A stretch of DNA of 64,000 bases from NCBI RefSeq assembly GCF_020400655.1, contig NZ_JAINRC010000002.1, positions 62,001 through 126,000 of the forward strand. Direction: 5' to 3'. The stretch comes from Streptomyces spinosus (GTDB taxonomy: Bacteria > Actinomycetota > Actinomycetes > Streptomycetales > Streptomycetaceae). A program made the translations under genes and the position numbers. The notes under the pieces are model-generated. The model was not told where the DNA came from, made no database searches, and worked only from the letters and a program-made list of their open reading frames with translations. This document shows, in pieces, positions 57,918 through 64,000 of the stretch. Each line of letters starts with the position of its first letter. Position 1 is the first letter of the stretch.

Positions 57918-57983
57918 GACGACCCCCGCCGGGGGGGAGAGCGGGGGTCGTCCCCACGGCCGACTCGGGGGGGGAGGAGTCGG
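57918..57983. terminator. Two tandem hairpins with poly-G loops
   Basis: GACGACCCCCGC (57918-57929) pairs with 57941-57952 around a loop containing G7. CCGACTC (57960-57966) pairs with GAGTCGG (57977-57983) around a G-rich loop (G8). They precede the HAD gene by about 100 bp. They could be terminators, attenuators or G-quadruplex-forming elements. Confidence 0.5.
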
Positions 57984-58087
57984 GCCGGGTTAGCACGGTC
58001 GCGAACGATCCGTGACTTCCATGGTGTACCCGAGAGCCCTCTCAGGCAAACCCACGCGCCCCACCTTACGCCGAATGGTGGGCGCCT

Positions 58088-58918
58088 ATGCTCGGGAACG
58101 TGGAAAACCACCTCTCGCCCCGCGCAGCGGCCTTCTTTGACCTGGACAAGACGGTCATTGCGAAGTCCAGCACGCTCACCTTCAGCAAGTCCTTCTACCA
58201 AGGCGGGCTGATCAACCGCAGGGCCGCGCTGCGTACCGCCTATGCCCAGTTCGTCTTCCTGGCCGGCGGCCTGGACCATGACCAGATGGAGCGCATGCGC
58301 GAGTATCTCTCGGCGCTGTGCCGCGGCTGGAACGTCCAGCAGGTGCGGGAGATCGTCGCCGAGACCCTGCACGAGCTGATCGACCCGATCATCTACGACG
58401 AGGCCGCCTCCCTCATCGAGGAGCACCACGCGGCCGGCCGGGACGTGGTGATCGTGTCCACCTCGGGCGCCGAGGTGGTCGAGCCGGTCGGGGAACTGCT
58501 GGGCGCGGACCGGGTGGTGGCCACCCGCATGGTCGTCGGCGCGGACGGCTGTTTCACCGGAGAGGTGGAGTACTACGCCTACGGCCCGACGAAGGCCGAG
58601 GCCGTCAGGGAGCTGGCCGCGTCCGAGGGCTACGACCTCGACCGCTGCTACGCCTACAGCGACTCGGCGACCGACCTGCCGATGCTCCAGGCCGTCGGGC
58701 ACCCGCACGCGGTGAACCCGGACCGCGCACTGCGCCGCGAGGCGGTCGCGCGCGGGTGGCCGATCCTGGAGTTCCGGCACCCGGTCCGCCTGAAGAAGCG
58801 GCTGCCCGCGTTCTCCGTACCGACCCGCCCTGCGCTGGTCGTCGCGGCGGCCATAGGCGCGGCAGCGGCGACCGCAGGTCTCGTCTGGTACACGAACCGG
58901 CGCCGCGGCACCGTCTGA
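58088..58918 (+). CDS. HAD-IB family phosphatase with a C-terminal membrane segment
   Basis: A 276-residue SerB-like HAD hydrolase. Motif I is AAFFDLDKTVIAKSS (Asp nucleophile about residue 18) and motif II VVIVSTSGAE. Motif IV/III is YAYSDSATDLPML, preceded by the Lys in YGPTKAEAV. A hydrophobic C-terminal segment (ALVVAAAIGAAAATAGLVWY) followed by RRR suggests a membrane anchor. It hydrolyses a small phosphorylated metabolite or lipid phosphate; the substrate is unknown. ATG 58088 is used, and an in-frame GTG at 58100 with GGGAA upstream is possible. Streptomyces homologues are annotated as linked to morphological differentiation. Confidence 0.87.
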   Translation: MLGNVENHLSPRAAAFFDLDKTVIAKSSTLTFSKSFYQGGLINRRAALRTAYAQFVFLAGGLDHDQMERMREYLSALCRGWNVQQVREIVAETLHELIDPIIYDEAASLIEEHHAAGRDVVIVSTSGAEVVEPVGELLGADRVVATRMVVGADGCFTGEVEYYAYGPTKAEAVRELAASEGYDLDRCYAYSDSATDLPMLQAVGHPHAVNPDRALRREAVARGWPILEFRHPVRLKKRLPAFSVPTRPALVVAAAIGAAAATAGLVWYTNRRRGTV

Positions 58919-59004
58919 ACAGGCGCCTGTTTCACCCTGTTTGAACCTGAAAGTAAAGAAGTGCGGGCTGGGGTTCCGCTTCCTCCCGGCTCGCGGTACA
59001 AAGA

Positions 59005-59235
59005 AGCTAGGCCCGCGAGACCAAAGGACATCCGCGAGGATCCCCTACCACTACGCACTGGCCCCACGGACCCAGCATGAACACCGGGCACCCACGCGAC
59101 GTCGACCCGTCGATTACGGGCCAGCCGCACCAGGTGACGGGCAAAGATCCCGACCTGATGGGCGACATATCGAGGACGCCTGGTAACCCGGTGATCATGC
59201 CAGCGGCGGTACGAGCACTCGTACCGCCGCATCCC
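59005..59235 (+). ncRNA. Probable small RNA, 6S-like by genomic position
   Basis: A candidate promoter, TTCCGC (58974-58979), 17 bp, TACAAA (58997-59002), predicts a start near 59008. A perfect 13-bp terminator ends at 59230. Between them GATC (59039-59042) and TACC (59046-59049) can pair with GATC (59193-59196) and GGTA (59182-59185), leaving a large internal loop. CCCGT-N5-ACGGG (59107-59121) forms a hairpin. As I recall, the S. coelicolor 6S-like RNA lies in the equivalent gap between SCO3558 and SCO3559. The identification rests on synteny and structure, not on a covariance search. The exact ends are guesses. Confidence 0.45.
59203..59230 (+). terminator. Strong terminator of the candidate small RNA
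   Basis: GCGGCGGTACGAG (59203-59215), CA, exact complement 59218-59230, then ATCCCTTTCC on the plus strand. The minus-strand side has no T-run. Confidence 0.85.
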
Positions 59236-59338
59236 TTTCCGGCGGCACCGCCGTCACGGGTTCCCGCCGGCCCGGCCCGTCCGGCGAGACTTCCGCCGTA
59301 CGGCCTCCATCGGGCCGCGCCGGCTCGTCCGGCCTCCC

Positions 59339-60163
59339 TCAGGCCGCGCCGCGCTGCAGCGCCTCGCACACCGCCGTCGACTCGCGCACGCCAAGTTCCA
59401 CCGCCCGGCCGCAGTGGGCGATCCAGGCCGCCATGCCCTCGGGGGTGCCGGAGACGTACCCGTCCAGAGCGGCCAGGTAGGAGGCGCGCCCGAGTTCGGC
59501 GTGGCCCACCTCGGCCGGGCAGACCGCCTTCGGGTCCAGTCCGCTGCCGATCAGCACGATCCGTTCGGCCGCGCGCGCGACCAAGCCGTTGTGGGAGGTG
59601 AAAGGGCGCAGTGCGAGCAGCTCGCCGTGCACCACGGCGGCCGTGACCAGCGCGGGTGCGGAGGTCCCGGCGATGATCAGGTCCGCCAGCCCCTCCAGCC
59701 GGCCCGAGACCTCCCCGGCGTCCGGCAGCGGCAGCTCGACCAGCGGCTCGTCCACCGGCTCGCCGGCCAGGCGCGGCCTGCCGACCCGGTCCTCACCGCT
59801 CGCCGCCGCCACCAGGTGCAGCCGGGCCAGCACCCGCAGGGGCGACTGGCGCCAGATGGACAGCAGCTGCCCCGCCTCCGCGGTGAGCCGCAGGGCCGCA
59901 CCCATGACGCGGGCCTCGGCGTCGACGCCGAAGTCGGTGCGCCGGCGCACCTCCTCCAGGGCCCAGTCCGCGCCGGACAGCGCCGCCGAGCCCCGGGCAC
60001 CGCGCAGGGCCGCCTCGGAGGTGATCTCGTTGCTGCGACGTCGCATGATCCGGTGGCCGTAGACCCGGTCCACGGCCTTGCGCACGGACTCAACGGACTC
60101 GGCCACACCGGGCAGCGAGCCCAGGGCCGCGAGCGGATCGGCGGTCGCGCCTGTCGTACTCAT
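59339..60163 (-). CDS. Degenerate Fic-like protein (usually annotated oxidoreductase)
   Basis: A 274-residue helical protein. The segment VVHGELLALRPFTSHNGLVARAAERIVLI (about residues 185-213) matches the Fic core HxFx(D/E)GNGRxxR in layout. Arg replaces the catalytic His, and SHNGLVAR replaces DGNGRxxR. AMP transfer by the classical mechanism is therefore unlikely; a pseudoenzyme or altered activity is more plausible. I see no nucleotide-binding Rossmann motif to support the common 'oxidoreductase' label. The ATG at 60163 lies inside a 22-bp palindrome. It is divergent from the CooC-like ATPase gene. Confidence 0.75.
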   Translation of the reverse strand: MSTTGATADPLAALGSLPGVAESVESVRKAVDRVYGHRIMRRRSNEITSEAALRGARGSAALSGADWALEEVRRRTDFGVDAEARVMGAALRLTAEAGQLLSIWRQSPLRVLARLHLVAAASGEDRVGRPRLAGEPVDEPLVELPLPDAGEVSGRLEGLADLIIAGTSAPALVTAAVVHGELLALRPFTSHNGLVARAAERIVLIGSGLDPKAVCPAEVGHAELGRASYLAALDGYVSGTPEGMAAWIAHCGRAVELGVRESTAVCEALQRGAA

Positions 60164-60173
60164 GAGTACGACA
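60152..60173. promoter_or_regulatory. 22-bp perfect palindrome centred on the Fic-like start codon
   Basis: Arms TGTCGTACTCA (60152-60162) and TGAGTACGACA (60163-60173) are exact complements with no spacer. It contains the start ATG of the Fic-like gene and lies 90 bp upstream of the divergent ATPase gene. It is a candidate operator for both. Confidence 0.6.
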
Positions 60174-60263
60174 CTACGCACCCCGTCGGCCCACCCCACG
60201 AAGGAGTGGTCTTCTTCACTGCACCTGACACGTACAGCTATGAGCCGACTACCGTTGGTGAAC

Positions 60264-61244
60264 ATGAAAATTGCTTTCGTCGGGAAGGGCGGCAGCGGCA
60301 AGACCACGCTCTCCTCCCTCTTCATCCGCCATCTCGTCGCCTCCGGCGCCCCGGTGGTCGCCATCGACGCGGACATCAACCAGCACCTCGGCCCCGCGCT
60401 CGGCCTCGGCGAGGAGGAGGCGGCGGCGCTGCCCGCCATGGGCGAACAGCTCACACTGATCAAGGACTACCTGCGCGGCACCAACCCGCGCATCGCGTCG
60501 GCCGCGACGATGATCAAGACCACTCCGCCGGGCGAGGGCTCGCGGCTGGTCGGGGTGCGCGAGCCCAACCCGGTCTACGACGCCTGCGCACGCCCGGTGG
60601 AACTCGACGGCGGCGCCGCCCGTTTGATGGTCACGGGCCCCTTCACGGACGCCGACCTGGGGGTCGCCTGCTACCACGCCAAGACGGGAGCGGTGGAGCT
60701 GTTCCTGAACCACCTCGTCGACGGCCCCGGCGAGTACGTCGTGGTCGACATGACGGCCGGTTCGGACTCCTTCGCCTCCGGCATGTTCACCCGCTTCGAC
60801 ATGACGTTCCTCGTCGCCGAGCCGACCCGGAAGGGGGTCTCCGTCTACCGCCAGTACAAGGAGTACGCCCGCGACTTCGGCGTGGCCCTCAGGGTCGTCG
60901 GCAACAAGATCCAGGACCCGGACGACCTCGACTTCCTGCGCGAAGAGGTCGGGGACGACCTGCTCGTGACGGTCGGCCGCTCGGACTGGGTGCGCGCCAT
61001 GGAGAAGGGCCGCCCGCCCCGGTTCTCCCTCCTGGAGGAGGCGAACGCCCGCGCCCTGGACCTGCTCAAGGCCACCGTCGACGCCACCTACGAGCAGCGC
61101 GACTGGGAGCGCTACACCCGCCAGATGGTGCACTTCCACCTGAAGAACGCCGAGTCCTGGGGCAACGAGCGCACGGGGGCCGACCTGGCGGCGCAGGTCG
61201 ACCCCCACTTCGTGCTCGGCGAGAGCATGGTGGCGCCGGCCTGA
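60264..61244 (+). CDS. CooC/ParA-type (SIMIBI) ATPase
   Basis: A 326-residue P-loop ATPase. The deviant Walker A KIAFVGKGGSGKTTLSSLF lies at the N-terminus. VVAIDADINQHLGPALGL is Walker A'/switch I, and YVVVDMTAGSDSFASGMFTRFDMTFLV is switch II. CooC-type ATPases insert nickel or mature metalloenzymes, and ParA types position cargo. No CO dehydrogenase or DNA-partitioning partner is nearby, so the role is open. Start ATG 60264 is used, with an in-frame GTG at 60258. It converges on the deacetylase-like gene with 3 bp between. Confidence 0.87.
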   Translation: MKIAFVGKGGSGKTTLSSLFIRHLVASGAPVVAIDADINQHLGPALGLGEEEAAALPAMGEQLTLIKDYLRGTNPRIASAATMIKTTPPGEGSRLVGVREPNPVYDACARPVELDGGAARLMVTGPFTDADLGVACYHAKTGAVELFLNHLVDGPGEYVVVDMTAGSDSFASGMFTRFDMTFLVAEPTRKGVSVYRQYKEYARDFGVALRVVGNKIQDPDDLDFLREEVGDDLLVTVGRSDWVRAMEKGRPPRFSLLEEANARALDLLKATVDATYEQRDWERYTRQMVHFHLKNAESWGNERTGADLAAQVDPHFVLGESMVAPA

Positions 61245-61247
61245 GGT

Positions 61248-62513
61248 CTACGGCTCCTCCGCCGGCGCCCCGGGCACGCCCTTGGGCGCGGGAGCGGGGT
61301 GGCCGGACAGGAAGGACGCCCAGCCCTGCCGGGGAGCCTCGCCCACCTTCAGGGTGCGCAGCTTCGCCAGGGTTCCCGGGTCCTGGGCGTCCAGCCAGTC
61401 GGCCAGCTGACGGAAGGAGACGCAGCGCACCTCGGGCTTGGTGCACACCGTCTTGACCACGTCCTCCACGGCGCGCATGTAGGTGCCACCGTTCCAGGAC
61501 TCGAAGTGGTTGCCGATGATCAGGGGCGCGCGGTTGCCGTCGTAGGCGCGGTAGAAGCCCTGGACGAGTCCGTCACGCATCTGGGCGCCCCAGTAGTCGA
61601 ACTTGTCGGGGTCGCCCTGGGTCTTGGTGCCGGACTGGTTGACCATGAAGTTGTAGTCCATGGTCAGCTGCTCGTAGCTGTGGCCGGGGAAGGGCACCAG
61701 CTGCATCGACAGGTCCCACAGACCCTCTTTCTTCTTGGGCCACACCTGGTTGTCGACTCCGCTGGAGTCGTAGCGGAAGCCCAGCTGGCGGGCGGCCTCG
61801 ACGAAGTTCTTCCGGCCTTCCAGGCAGGGGGTGCGGGCGCCGATCAGCTCCTTGTCGTAGTCGAAGGGCAGCGGGGCCGTCCGCTTCATGCCGGTGTTGG
61901 TCCGCCATGACTTCACGAAGTTCTTGGCCTGGGCGATCTCGCTCTTCCACTCCTCCACCGACCAGGTTCCGACCCCTCCGTCGGGCCCGCAGAAGTGGCC
62001 GTTGAAGTGGGTGCCGATCTCGTTGCCCTCCAGCCAGGCCAGCCGTACCTGCTTGAGGGTGTCGGCGATGCCCTGCTCGTCGTTGAAGCCGATGTCGGAG
62101 CGGCCCGGCGAGTGCTGCGGGGGCTTGTACAGCTCGCGCTTCTCCTCCGGCAGGAGGTACACGCCGCTGAGGAAGTACGTCATGGTCGCGTTGTTCTCCT
62201 TGGCGACCTCGCGGAAGTGCGAGAACAGCTTCTGACTGTCCTCGCCCGCGCCGTCCCAGGAGAACACCACGAACTGCGGGGGCTTCTGACCGGGGCTCAG
62301 CCGCTCGGGCCGGGGCAGGTGCGGCTGGGATCCGGTGTAGGCGGTGGAGCCGTCGCCGATCAGCCGGAGCACGCTGCCGGGTGCCGGTGCCCCCTGCGCC
62401 GGGCCGGGCGCCCCTTCCTTGGTGCCGCTGGAGCCGGTCGCGCAACCGGCGAACGACGCAGCACAGGCCGCGGCGACCATGGCGCCGACGGCGATCCTCT
62501 GGGTGGCGGCCAT
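61248..62513 (-). CDS. Polysaccharide deacetylase-like secreted lipoprotein
   Basis: A 421-residue exported protein with lipobox FAGC at about residues 21-24 (signal MAATQRIAVGAMVAAACAAS). The NodB-like elements are FVVFSWDGAGED (first Asp), GNEIGTHFNGHF (HxxxH metal ligands, about residues 164-175) and GARTPCLEG (motif 3, RxP). The spacing resembles carbohydrate esterase family 4. The C-terminal half has aromatic-rich segments. It may de-N-acetylate cell-wall or external glycans. ATG 62513 has AAGGTGG upstream. Confidence 0.85.
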   Translation of the reverse strand: MAATQRIAVGAMVAAACAASFAGCATGSSGTKEGAPGPAQGAPAPGSVLRLIGDGSTAYTGSQPHLPRPERLSPGQKPPQFVVFSWDGAGEDSQKLFSHFREVAKENNATMTYFLSGVYLLPEEKRELYKPPQHSPGRSDIGFNDEQGIADTLKQVRLAWLEGNEIGTHFNGHFCGPDGGVGTWSVEEWKSEIAQAKNFVKSWRTNTGMKRTAPLPFDYDKELIGARTPCLEGRKNFVEAARQLGFRYDSSGVDNQVWPKKKEGLWDLSMQLVPFPGHSYEQLTMDYNFMVNQSGTKTQGDPDKFDYWGAQMRDGLVQGFYRAYDGNRAPLIIGNHFESWNGGTYMRAVEDVVKTVCTKPEVRCVSFRQLADWLDAQDPGTLAKLRTLKVGEAPRQGWASFLSGHPAPAPKGVPGAPAEEP

Positions 62514-62848
62514 GTTCCGCCCACCTTCTTCCTTCTCTCAGGCACACGCTGACGAGGGCCGTTCAGTGACGCGCCGGGTTCGCACCGGCGGCGCCGCCAA
62601 GGTCGCACGGGACCGAGAAGGAATTAGTACGACAAGCCGATCAAATGCCCACTTCACTCGGGTGGGCGATCTTCCATCCCGTTTGCCCCAGAAAGCTATG
62701 ATCTGGCTTTACTTGGCATTACGATTCTTTTACCGAGCGTTGATCCATCCCGCCGCTGTACGCCGTGACCCACGGCCGCGACCGAGCCCGCCCATCGCCG
62801 CGGCTCCCACCCAGTCCGCGACCGCGCCGCCCCGGAGGAGACGGGAAC
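62514..62848. other. Divergent spacer between the deacetylase and SulP genes
   Basis: 335 bp without a gene. It includes an AT-rich patch (about 62680-62750), probably holding the SulP promoter. A small stem, GCCCAC (62647-62652) with GTGGGC (62662-62667), is also present. I see no operator that stands out. Confidence 0.6.
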
Positions 62849-64000
62849 ATGTCCGCCTGCGCAACCCCTCACACCCAGCAGCCCCACCCCCCGCACGACC
62901 CCGCACCGACCCGCCGCCGCTTCCCCGTCGCGGGCGCCGATCTGTCCGCGGCCGTCGCGGTCTTCCTGATCGCCCTGCCGCTCTCCCTCGGCATCGCCCT
63001 GGCCACCGGAGCCCCGCTCCAGGCCGGACTCGTCGCCGCCGCGGTCGGCGGGATCGTCGTCGGGCGGCTGGGCGGCTGCCCCCTCCAGGTCAGCGGGCCC
63101 GCCGCCGGACTCACCGTGGTCACCGCGGACCTGATCCACCGTTACGGCTGGCGGGCCACCTGCGGCATCACCGTTCTCGCGGGCCTCGCCCAACTCGGCC
63201 TCGGCTGCCTGCGGGTGGCGCGCGGCGCGCTCGCGGTCAGCCCGGCCGTGGTGCACGGCATGCTGGCCGGTATCGGCATCACCATCGCCGTCGCCCAGCT
63301 GCACATCGTCCTCGGCGGCAACCCGGACAGCTCCGTCCTCGCGAACCTGCGGGCACTGCCCGCCCAGTTGGCCGGTCTGCACCCGGCCGCCGTGTCGATG
63401 AGCGCGCTGACCCTGGCCCTGCTGCTGGCGTGGCCCCGCCTGCCCGGCCGCGCCGGCCGGCTGCTGCGCAGGGTGCCGGCCCCCCTCGTCGCCGTCACCG
63501 GAGCCGCCGCGACCGCCGCCCTCACGGGACTGAGCCTCCCCCGGGTCGAACTGCCGTCCTGGCACAGCCACGCCCTGGCCGGACTGCCCGAGGGCCCCGC
63601 GCTCGGCCTGGTGGCCGCGGTGCTCACCACCACCCTGGTGTGCAGCGTGCAGTCGCTGCTCGGCGCGGTGGCCGTGGACAAGCTGGTCGCCGCCCGCACC
63701 GGGCCGCAGTCCCGCATCGGCCGCTCCGACCTGGACCGGGAGCTGCTCGGCCAGGGCGCCGCCAACATCGTCTCCGGAGCCCTCGGCGGGCTGCCGATCG
63801 CGGGCGTGGCGGTGCGCAGTACCGCGAATGTGAAATCAGGTGCCGTCAGCCGGAACTCCACGATGGTGCACGGCGTTCTCGTAGTAGTCGCCGCGTTGCT
63901 GATGGTCCCGGTCCTGGAGGGGATCCCGCTCGCCTCCCTCGCCGCCCTGGTGATGGCCGTCGGCATCCAGATGGTGTCCCTGCACCACATCCGCACGGTG
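62849..64000 (+). CDS. SulP-family anion transporter, N-terminal part (runs off the right edge)
   Basis: An open plus-strand frame of 384 codons without a stop. After a Pro/His-rich start (MSACATPHTQQPHPPHD) come repeated membrane segments beginning GADLSAAVAVFLIALPLSLGIALATG. SulP motifs include GCPLQVSGPAAGLTVV (about residues 73-88) and the substrate-loop ELLGQGAANIVSGALGGLPIAG (about residues 298-319). It moves bicarbonate, sulfate or related anions, and some actinobacterial members carry a C-terminal carbonic anhydrase that would lie beyond the window. The ATG has GGAGGAG 8 nt upstream. Confidence 0.9.
   Translation, partial: MSACATPHTQQPHPPHDPAPTRRRFPVAGADLSAAVAVFLIALPLSLGIALATGAPLQAGLVAAAVGGIVVGRLGGCPLQVSGPAAGLTVVTADLIHRYGWRATCGITVLAGLAQLGLGCLRVARGALAVSPAVVHGMLAGIGITIAVAQLHIVLGGNPDSSVLANLRALPAQLAGLHPAAVSMSALTLALLLAWPRLPGRAGRLLRRVPAPLVAVTGAAATAALTGLSLPRVELPSWHSHALAGLPEGPALGLVAAVLTTTLVCSVQSLLGAVAVDKLVAARTGPQSRIGRSDLDRELLGQGAANIVSGALGGLPIAGVAVRSTANVKSGAVSRNSTMVHGVLVVVAALLMVPVLEGIPLASLAALVMAVGIQMVSLHHIRTV

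Larger units (their letters stand above)
57496..58087. other. 592-bp divergent spacer between the Tad operon and the HAD phosphatase gene
   Basis: No gene is supported. It holds the promoters of both flanking genes, a cluster of DnaA-box-like sequences (57692-57790) and two tandem hairpins with G-rich loops (57918-57983). The central part is less GC-rich than its surroundings. Confidence 0.65.
58919..59338. other. 420-bp spacer between the HAD phosphatase and Fic-like genes
   Basis: No protein gene is supported; the open frames lack ribosome sites and run through the strong hairpin at 59203. It appears to carry a small RNA gene (about 59005-59235), followed by the convergent Fic-like gene end. 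Confidence 0.6.

Noticed and set aside
58941..59186. Plus-strand frame of 81 codons in the HAD/Fic-like spacer
   Set aside because: No ribosome site and no recognisable domain. It overlaps the structured candidate small RNA, and an overlapping frame from 59077 runs through the terminator.
62696..63996. Two minus-strand open frames at the right edge
   Set aside because: They are shadows of the SulP gene on the plus strand, which has a strong ribosome site and clear membrane-transporter sequence and simply runs off the window.

Overview
This is a 64 kb piece of a Streptomyces chromosome. The DNA is very GC-rich with strong third-position GC bias, and many starts are GTG. It encodes BldG, a TipA-type regulator with its characteristic promoter, a whiJ/abaA-type trio (XRE regulator, RsbW-like ATPase, DUF397 protein), a SARP regulator and actinobacterial Tad pilus genes. 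The gene order resembles what I recall of two blocks of the S. coelicolor chromosome (about SCO3404-SCO3434 and SCO3540-SCO3563). Here they are joined near 26-32 kb across a SARP gene, a glycosyltransferase and a tRNA-Thr. That comparison is from memory, not from a search.

Layout. 1-5.4 kb (minus): 5' end of ftsH, hpt, tilS, a zinc metalloprotease and dacB, divergent from ppa. 6-9.8 kb: ThrE-type exporter, DedA protein with a low-complexity tail, tipA. 9.8-12.6 kb: ClC-type channel and glutamate decarboxylase in tandem. 12.7-15.7 kb: PadR-controlled ABC-2 exporter and a DinB protein. 15.9-20.8 kb: aldehyde dehydrogenase, the XRE/ATPase/DUF397 trio with a shared motif, and a VOC-ArsR-SRPBCC operon. 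21-26.3 kb: two lipoproteins, a DUF2786 protein, a Clp-N protein with a probable leaderless promoter, and a family A DNA polymerase. 26.4-32.3 kb: large SARP-STAND-TPR regulator, GT2, a decayed coding fragment and tRNA-Thr. 32.4-42.7 kb (minus): secreted aminopeptidase-like hydrolase, holB, a membrane-protein/thymidylate-kinase fusion, topA and a small membrane protein. 43-49.5 kb (minus): methyltransferase, lipoprotein, membrane pyrophosphatase, RsbW-like kinase and bldG. 49.6-57.5 kb: MrfA-like helicase convergent with a seven-gene Tad locus. 57.5-64 kb: HAD-IB phosphatase, a probable small RNA (6S-like by position), a degenerate Fic-like protein, a CooC/ParA-type ATPase, a polysaccharide deacetylase-like lipoprotein and the 5' part of a SulP transporter.

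Working together. hpt-tilS-ftsH, holB-tmk-topA and the two pyrophosphatases are housekeeping functions. BldG and its kinase, the XRE trio, the SARP and TipA form a developmental and antibiotic-response regulatory layer. Several local regulators have visible cognate-looking palindromes: PadR, ArsR, TipA, the Clp-N promoter and the XRE trio. The ClC-GadB pair suggests pH homeostasis. The Tad locus lacks a visible prepilin peptidase in this window. No insertion sequence, prophage or CRISPR array was seen.
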